Of a DNA stretch of 45,000 bases, positions 39,368-45,000 are shown one piece after another. Within the stretch, counting starts at the first letter, position 1. Each line of letters begins with the position of its first letter. Below the pieces are notes generated by a model. The model was not told the origin of the DNA, did no database searches, and saw nothing but the letters and a program-made list of their open reading frames with translations. This DNA is from Glandiceps talaboti (lineage: Eukaryota > Hemichordata > Enteropneusta > Spengelidae): positions 15,985,957 through 16,030,956 of the forward strand of contig NC_135564.1 in assembly GCF_964340395.1 (NCBI RefSeq), written 5' to 3'. The position numbers were made by a program, and so were the translations under genes.

Positions 39368-39970
39368 AAACCAAGGCTGAGCTCATACCTTTAGGTTGTC
39401 AGAAAATGTTTGGTGATGAACTGATCATAGCCAACAGACAGTGACTTTTAGTCGAAGAAATTTAACTAAAGGTTTACAGTTATTCATTTTTGTTACGTGT
39501 GTTTCCCAAAATAAAAACAGGCAACCATGGAAAACTTGGGAAATTGAAAATATCCTATCCTGCCATAGCGCAATCCTCTGTTAAACATTTGTATTCGTGT
39601 CATCAGGAGTAAGACTTCTATCATCTCAAAATCCATAGTAACCATGACCATGCCCATAGTTACTGCTTCTCTTATGTGTTCCGTGCGCGAGAAAATGTGA
39701 TTATTTGTTGCAAGGAAATTCATGCTTCAAAATCATGATTCACGTTCATAACAGCTATGGCAATGTTTATAACAACTACGTTAACTGGGTGCTTTCAGCG
39801 AAAGGGGCACTATTATGGGCATATTCACAGACAAAGAAAACTAATTACATAAATGTTCTTAAGGGTGGCTGTGGGATTTTGGAGAAGACCCGTTAAGAAA
39901 TGATTTCTGAAGTTCCTAATAATCGCAACATTCTGTTCATAAAAACAACATTAAAGGGATGCTTTCAGAT
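39368..39970. other. Non-coding stretch, nothing recognised
   Basis: Frames 39493-39723 (-) and 39705-39896 (+) are unrecognised. Confidence 0.5.
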
Positions 39971-39992
39971 GCTGTTGTTGTTGTTGTTTATT

Positions 39993-40031
<39 letters not shown>

Positions 40032-40050
40032 GTGGTGGTGGTGGTGCTGT
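39971..40050. repeat. (TTG)n-(GTG)n trinucleotide repeat
   Basis: TTG copies interrupted once by TTTATTTTG, ending in a short GTG run. It reads as poly-Leu/Val in one frame. Confidence 0.93.
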
Positions 40051-42169
40051 TGAACGCAAATATGAAGCATTCACTGTGTAAGTCTCAAAGAGCTAAGACG
40101 AACACCATTGTAGAAGGGTAAGTAAAATGTCTCGTACCAAAGACACAATATCTTTAGACTGCAATATACCAAATATAGCAATGCGGGCAGCAATCATTCT
40201 AGTGATTGGATTACTTGGACAAGTTATGATTATTTTTACTGTGTTGTTATGGTAACCGTTTGTGATGATTAGGATAGTTTGTACTGAGGCAACTCCATCG
40301 AAAGACGAGATATTTTTTGCTCGGCTCAAAACAGTTCAACCTCCTCGTCATTTTTTTTTCACATAAAACAATTACCTTGAAGTCTTGATAGAAATAGCTT
40401 TGTCGCCAAAAGGTTTGTCATTTCTCATTACACGATTTCTTGTATGCCATCAATGGTGTAATCTAATTGAAATGTAAGAACAAATATCATTATCCACTGC
40501 CTCAAGGGCTCTTATAATACAGCTGTTCATTTTCTTTCACCCCGAGGGGGATTACCATGCAGATGTACATCAACATGTAACACAGCTCCATGTACATGCA
40601 ATATGTACGACGTAATTAATGCCACGTGTGAGTTGGCTTCGACCTAGCACTTACAAACATAACAGGTGAGCATTGAAAATATATTTTAAGATTTAATTTG
40701 ACAATGAGTGAAAAGAGAAACAGAAGAAACACCTTACTTGAAAGATTCCTAGCTTTACGAGGGAAATCGAGACGTAACGTAATCTAACCCCATCTTTGTC
40801 AGCAGAAGATTGAATGTTTTAAGTTGTAAACAAGAAATCAATGAGTCCCCTATGAATTCTGTCTGGACACAGAAACCAGCTATCTTACATGCAACTGAAA
40901 ACCACATATTCCCAAATGTTCAAGCGGGCATATCAGCAAAACCGCAGACACTGAAAACAAGGGTCTCGTATTCGTAATTGGCAATTTAAATGCGTTAGGA
41001 AAAACATTACAGTTAAAAGTATGCAAGCGTGCGATCATGACAGAGACAAAGGCACTTTGCCGTTGGTTGAACACATAATGATAATTTTTCCATAAAAAAA
41101 TAATTTCACTTTATTGCTTATTTCAATTCAATAATATTGCGCTTGAATACCGAAGGAGCGTCATGACAAGATAGTATATGTGCTGATATTGCCAATGTCA
41201 ACTCTATGAATGCAATTTAGGAACTGGCGATGGTATACCCTGTGGTATTACAGGCAGATAACACAAACCGCTAAAGTTTTATTGCATTTGAGTATAATTG
41301 GAAGCGATATGTGTATTTTATTGGCAATCGTAGGGGTCGTACATGTATATCACTTATACAGAATATACGAATTTAGACCAAACATTACCCAGGTTTTTTT
41401 TTATAACTTCACTCTTACATTAGTGAGAATAATAGTTAACTAAAAAAAATACGAAATGAAAGTAATTTGTTATGCATAAAGTGAATTTATACCGGAAAAT
41501 ACTTAAATGTATCACATTAAAGAAGTACCGTGCCCCTAATGATACTGTCAAAACAAAATGCGATCATTTTTATGACATATCCGTTGTCGACTTACAGGAA
41601 TGTATTTTCAAATAATATATCACGATTTAATACTGTAATTCCCTTGACAGCTGATGAAATTGCTTAGTATCACATAAAAATCGCTGCGACAATTGGATTA
41701 TTAAGTAATGCTTTTGATATATGTGCACGCTATATCGGTTTTATCGCCTATTAGTAAGTCATGAACTTCATTTGACCTATAATTCAAAATCTTTTACGGT
41801 TTGTCAGCTTAAAAAGGGGGATTTGTAATGAAATATCATCGAGCAAAATTTGTGAGATGTGATATCATGAAATGACTGTCCAGAACCCAGAGTTCATGAA
41901 AATACCGTTATATTAATTATCAACAAACTTTGATTTTAATTCACTTATCTCGAGCAGTATGTAATCCCTTAGTACATATTTGGTCATAAAATTAAAAGTA
42001 ACGGAAGTTTTGACGTTTCTATAGTGATAACCCCCGAAAGGCGATTTCCACAATAAAAGTGCAGACATGTGGTGTTAATAACAAGGTCATTGGTAATATA
42101 GTCTATCTGCAATAAATAATAAAGTCTGTCTGCTTAAAATAGTAATATTATTATGATGGTGTTATCAAC
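40051..42169. other. Non-coding stretch, nothing recognised
   Basis: 2.1 kb of AT-rich DNA. Frames at 40093-40329 and 40880-41074 (-) and 41210-41443 (+) carry no recognisable domain and do not continue the receptor. Confidence 0.45.
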
Positions 42170-42213
42170 GTTGTTATGTTATGTTATGTTATGTTATGTC
42201 ATGTCATGTCATC
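42170..42213. repeat. (TTATG)n-(TCATG)n pentanucleotide repeat
   Basis: About five TTATG copies followed by three TCATG copies, again a one-base unit switch inside an array. Confidence 0.92.
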
Positions 42214-42278
42214 ATACAACCCGCGAAAAAAACACTGGTGCGTTTGCTTGAATAAAGTGAGCTAAGGAATAGAATAGT

Positions 42279-42351
42279 CTAGTTCCTGTACGACGCGTTA
42301 CGACTGCCATGATCGTAGTAATTGTAACGCGTCGTATAGGAAATAAACTAG
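42279..42351. repeat. 73 bp near-perfect hairpin
   Basis: Arm 42283-42301 (TTCCTGTACGACGCGTTAC) is the reverse complement of 42324-42342 (GTAACGCGTCGTATAGGAA) except for one G/T position that could pair as G-U in RNA. Beyond it, CTAG at 42279-42282 and 42348-42351 pair again after a 4-5 base bulge. The loop is about 22 bases. The CpG-rich stem stands out from the AT-rich surroundings. It could be a tiny inverted-repeat element or a structured RNA. Confidence 0.75.
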
Positions 42352-42370
42352 CTAATTAAAGATTTCACTA

Positions 42371-42391
42371 TAGACCCTCGTGGGGGGTCTA
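42371..42391. repeat. Small hairpin TAGACCC/GGGTCTA
   Basis: A 7 bp perfect stem with a 7 base loop, 20 bp beyond the larger hairpin. Flanked by the near-symmetric phrases ATTTCACTA and ATTATTTCAC. Confidence 0.6.
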
Positions 42392-44013
42392 TTATTTCAC
42401 ACGAGGACATTAGGTAAAAACAACAATGCAACTGATACAATAACAAAAGCTTGTGCTTCTGAGGTTCAATCATAGACTCTCCACCACGCTGATACTAATT
42501 TGACTCATTACATCATGCATGTGTTGCCATCTGGGTCAGGGTTTCTAAGCGTGACCTCATAGAAGCGTTTCCTACCAGTGCCCTGCGGTTTCATGAGAAA
42601 ACAGGCACCATGCTGTCATGAGGGGGAATATATATACTCAATGTAAAGCAATTAATTGCTGTGTAATGGCCTCATTATACACCTTTCTTGCAATACCTAA
42701 AGGCAAAAGTACCTTCTAAATGTCACAATGAGTGTCTCCAAATAACAGTGACTGTCTTTTTGTCTTTCATCAAAGTCTGTTTAAATGTCACTTTATAATT
42801 TGTCATCTATATTAATGTCGAGTCTTAGTACGCTTATGTATCCTGCAGGATGAGCCTTCCCCAAGTGCTCATTTGTGAAGGATTCTTACATTCAATAAAT
42901 CAACGTTACCTTAGTAGTTTTAAACCAGTGTATTTGTATTATGTACATTTTATACAGATGTGGGTGATGATACTAAAGTGAAAAGCCTTCCAAAAAGTAG
43001 GACGAAAACTGTATACTCAAAGTATGAACAATTTGAAAACCTCTCTACCGTCGATTATGTCGTTGACTTGTTCATCGTGATCAAATATACACGACTGTAC
43101 TGGGTGTGTTCAATAGTTCAATGAAATAAAAAACCCAAATTATTTCACTTTGGGGGTGGGAGCTGGGATTGAACCATTTTATTTATCATCCTACAAAAAC
43201 GATTTTACATTGAATGGATCTGTTTTGTACCCTATATACAACTATTTCTAAAATTATATATTGAGAAATGGAAGAAATTTGGACGATTTATTTGGTGGGG
43301 GGGGGTGAGGCCTAACTAAAAGAATAATTTAAACTGTTATCCTACATTGAACTATTGAGATCGCCATTAAAGCAGTCGGGATTCTCGACGTACGTTAACA
43401 CAATCTTGGATTTGCAGTTATGTGTAATACCATATTTTACTATATAAGCATATAAGACCCAATCTCAAATCACATCTCATGAGATTTTCTGTACGCCCAG
43501 AGATTTTAATCCCGCGCGCTTAAAATAGAATTCCACATTGGAATACAAGTATTAGTATATTTCCTCCGAATTTATCATGATCAGCCCGCATTACTGTAAA
43601 GAATTCTTTGCAATGATTGTAATAAATTAGTCTGTACTGATTTGTTGCTAAAGCAAATAGCTAACAATCAGATGACTGAATATTGCAGAATAACAAGTGC
43701 AAATCAGATTCGAAGGCAGTGATTAGGTTTGATACTAGTGAATGGTGGTTTTAGTCTGCGTTTTATTATTGGAGTGTGGAGGACGTACATTTTGTGGAAT
43801 TTTCTATTTGTTCTCTTGATGGCGCTGTGTTGGAAATAAGGACTGCGGTCTACCACAGCTCTATATCGTACTATACGAGGACACTAACCACCACACCCAC
43901 TACCACCACCACACAACAAAAGTATAATGATGTAAATACACGTCAGTGTAGTTATAAAAGTATTTTTTTGATAGAAAATTATGGGCCTTTATAGAAAATA
44001 CATGTGTTTAATA
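42392..44013. other. Non-coding stretch, nothing recognised
   Basis: AT-rich unique DNA with a G9 run at about 43297-43305 and a short ACC-rich tract near 43890-43912. No coding signal was recognised. Confidence 0.5.
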
Positions 44014-44217
44014 TTACACACTTTGATGAAAGTACATACGACGGACGTTTTTAAGTACATGAATAACGAAATGATATTTCTGTGAACTTTCAGTCCATAT
44101 ATTAAATATATCTGACATATCCGGATGATTTTCTTTTTTCAAATATTTCATATTTTGTTTACTAAGGCCAGATAGGTTGTGCATGAAGTCAATATATTGA
44201 ACTAAATTGCTTCCCAA
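44014..44217 (-). CDS. Unidentified ORF, weakly death-domain-like
   Basis: A - strand frame of 67 codons ending at a TAA. The frame opens just after an in-frame TGA with a TTG codon; the first in-frame ATG lies twelve codons in. The part GLSKQNMKYLKKENHPDMSD then IFNIWTESSQKYHFVIHVLK and NVRRMYF has the spacing of the second half of a death-fold helix bundle (Leu-Ser, a later Trp, then a hydrophobic helix with Leu-Lys-x-Val-Arg-Arg). This is pattern resemblance only. It could be a terminal exon entered at an AG such as that in GGGAAG near 44213, or it could be chance. Confidence 0.15.
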   Translation of the reverse strand: MGSNLVQYIDFMHNLSGLSKQNMKYLKKENHPDMSDIFNIWTESSQKYHFVIHVLKNVRRMYFHQSV

Positions 44218-45000
44218 TCATGGACCAGCCCTTAAATAAACATAAACTTATGAACATTATTCAAAATACCTTATGAAAAGTTACGAAGTAAACATCTTCG
44301 TTTTCATCCAAAAAAGGCTACTTCACAGCTGGTTTTGAAAAAATATTTTTTTTATATTTAGAAGCAATAGTGAGCCCTCAAGCCATAACTATGAGAATGC
44401 TTTCGTTTTCAACTGTTAACGTACAGGACATGTTTGACACTTTTGGAATAAGTAGGAGTACATCGCAAGATGTTTAAGGTTACTTAAAAATGGTTCACTT
44501 AGGTCACGAACAAATGAAAAGGGCGAAATGGTACAATTAATGATTATGAATTATAGTATGCTTCGATGACGGTAGATAGAGTGACAAACTGGGTAAAGAA
44601 ATAGCCACAAAAGAGAGAACCCCACTCCACCAGAATAATATGCATCCAGACGGAAACTAACGCACCAAAAACATACACACAACAGTGTCTGGCACCAGTT
44701 CCTTGTGTTTTTGTCGAATTTAATAATCGTCAAATGAATTGAGTTTGTTATTCACTTAGAATTCTTCTAATAAAATGTTGTCCTCAACTTTATTTTTTTT
44801 ACTTTTCCTCTGGGCTTAGGGAGCCTTCAGTAATTACAATAGGTTGCTTGGGGGAAGGGGGGAGTCAAATTTTGCAAAATGGTTGTCTGGGAAAGGGCCA
44901 GATTTTAGAAAATAGAATGAGAGAAAGGTCACATTTTACTTTGACACATTGTATTGTCTAACTTTGTGTTATTGTGTGATTTTGGTCTCCACCGCTGCCA
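44218..45000. other. Non-coding stretch, nothing recognised
   Basis: No coding support. The frame at 44551-44733 (-) is unrecognised. Confidence 0.5.

Overview
This is a eukaryotic, animal-type genomic window: AT-rich (GC by eye roughly a third to two-fifths), almost free of long ORFs, crowded with long microsatellites (AT, GT, GA, ATAC/GTAT, GACA/TCTG, AAAC, ATC, AATC, ACC, TTG), and carrying a dispersed MITE-like repeat family, a decayed non-LTR retrotransposon end and one well-supported protein-coding exon. The receptor family, the microsatellite load and the retroelement type suggest a marine invertebrate (an invertebrate deuterostome or lophotrochozoan). I cannot name the species from sequence alone.

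The only confidently coding feature is a + strand exon at 20213-21018, with coding part 20316-21018. It encodes a signal peptide and the N-terminal half of an ANF-receptor (periplasmic-binding-protein-like) ligand-binding ectodomain. The closest family by motif is the natriuretic-peptide-receptor / receptor guanylyl cyclase family. The exon has a clear 3' splice site before it and a phase-1 5' splice site after it. Its upstream promoter and 5' non-coding exon may lie near 14.65-14.88 kb. No following exon could be recognised in the remaining 24 kb of the window, so the 3' intron is either very long or hides short exons, or the locus is truncated.

Layout: 0-3.1 kb, non-coding DNA with a polypurine tract and an ATAC/AC/AT block. 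3.17-3.69 kb, a degenerate 55-81 bp minisatellite followed by a small coding-like patch on the - strand. 4.08-4.34 kb, MITE copy A. 5.4-6.5 kb, a very large compound microsatellite and a pentameric repeat. 6.5-14.6 kb, non-coding DNA with several microsatellites. 14.65-20.2 kb, putative 5' end and first intron of the receptor gene, containing MITE copy B and a 0.69 kb inverted-repeat-bounded element with a retrotransposon RT remnant inside. 20.2-21.0 kb, receptor exon. 21-31 kb, non-coding with AT, GA and GAT tracts. 31.0-31.3 kb, MITE copy C in inverse orientation. 35.3-35.6 kb, a second, inverted and more degenerate block of the 3.2 kb minisatellite. 37-40 kb, further microsatellites, a possible - strand exon and a tRNA-like (SINE-like) remnant. 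42.2-42.4 kb, a conspicuous near-perfect hairpin and a second small hairpin. 44.0-44.2 kb, a - strand ORF with a weak death-domain-like pattern.

Only the receptor exon can be assigned a role: reception of an extracellular peptide or other small ligand at the plasma membrane, in the full protein probably coupled to an intracellular guanylyl cyclase. Everything else is repeat-derived, non-coding or speculative.
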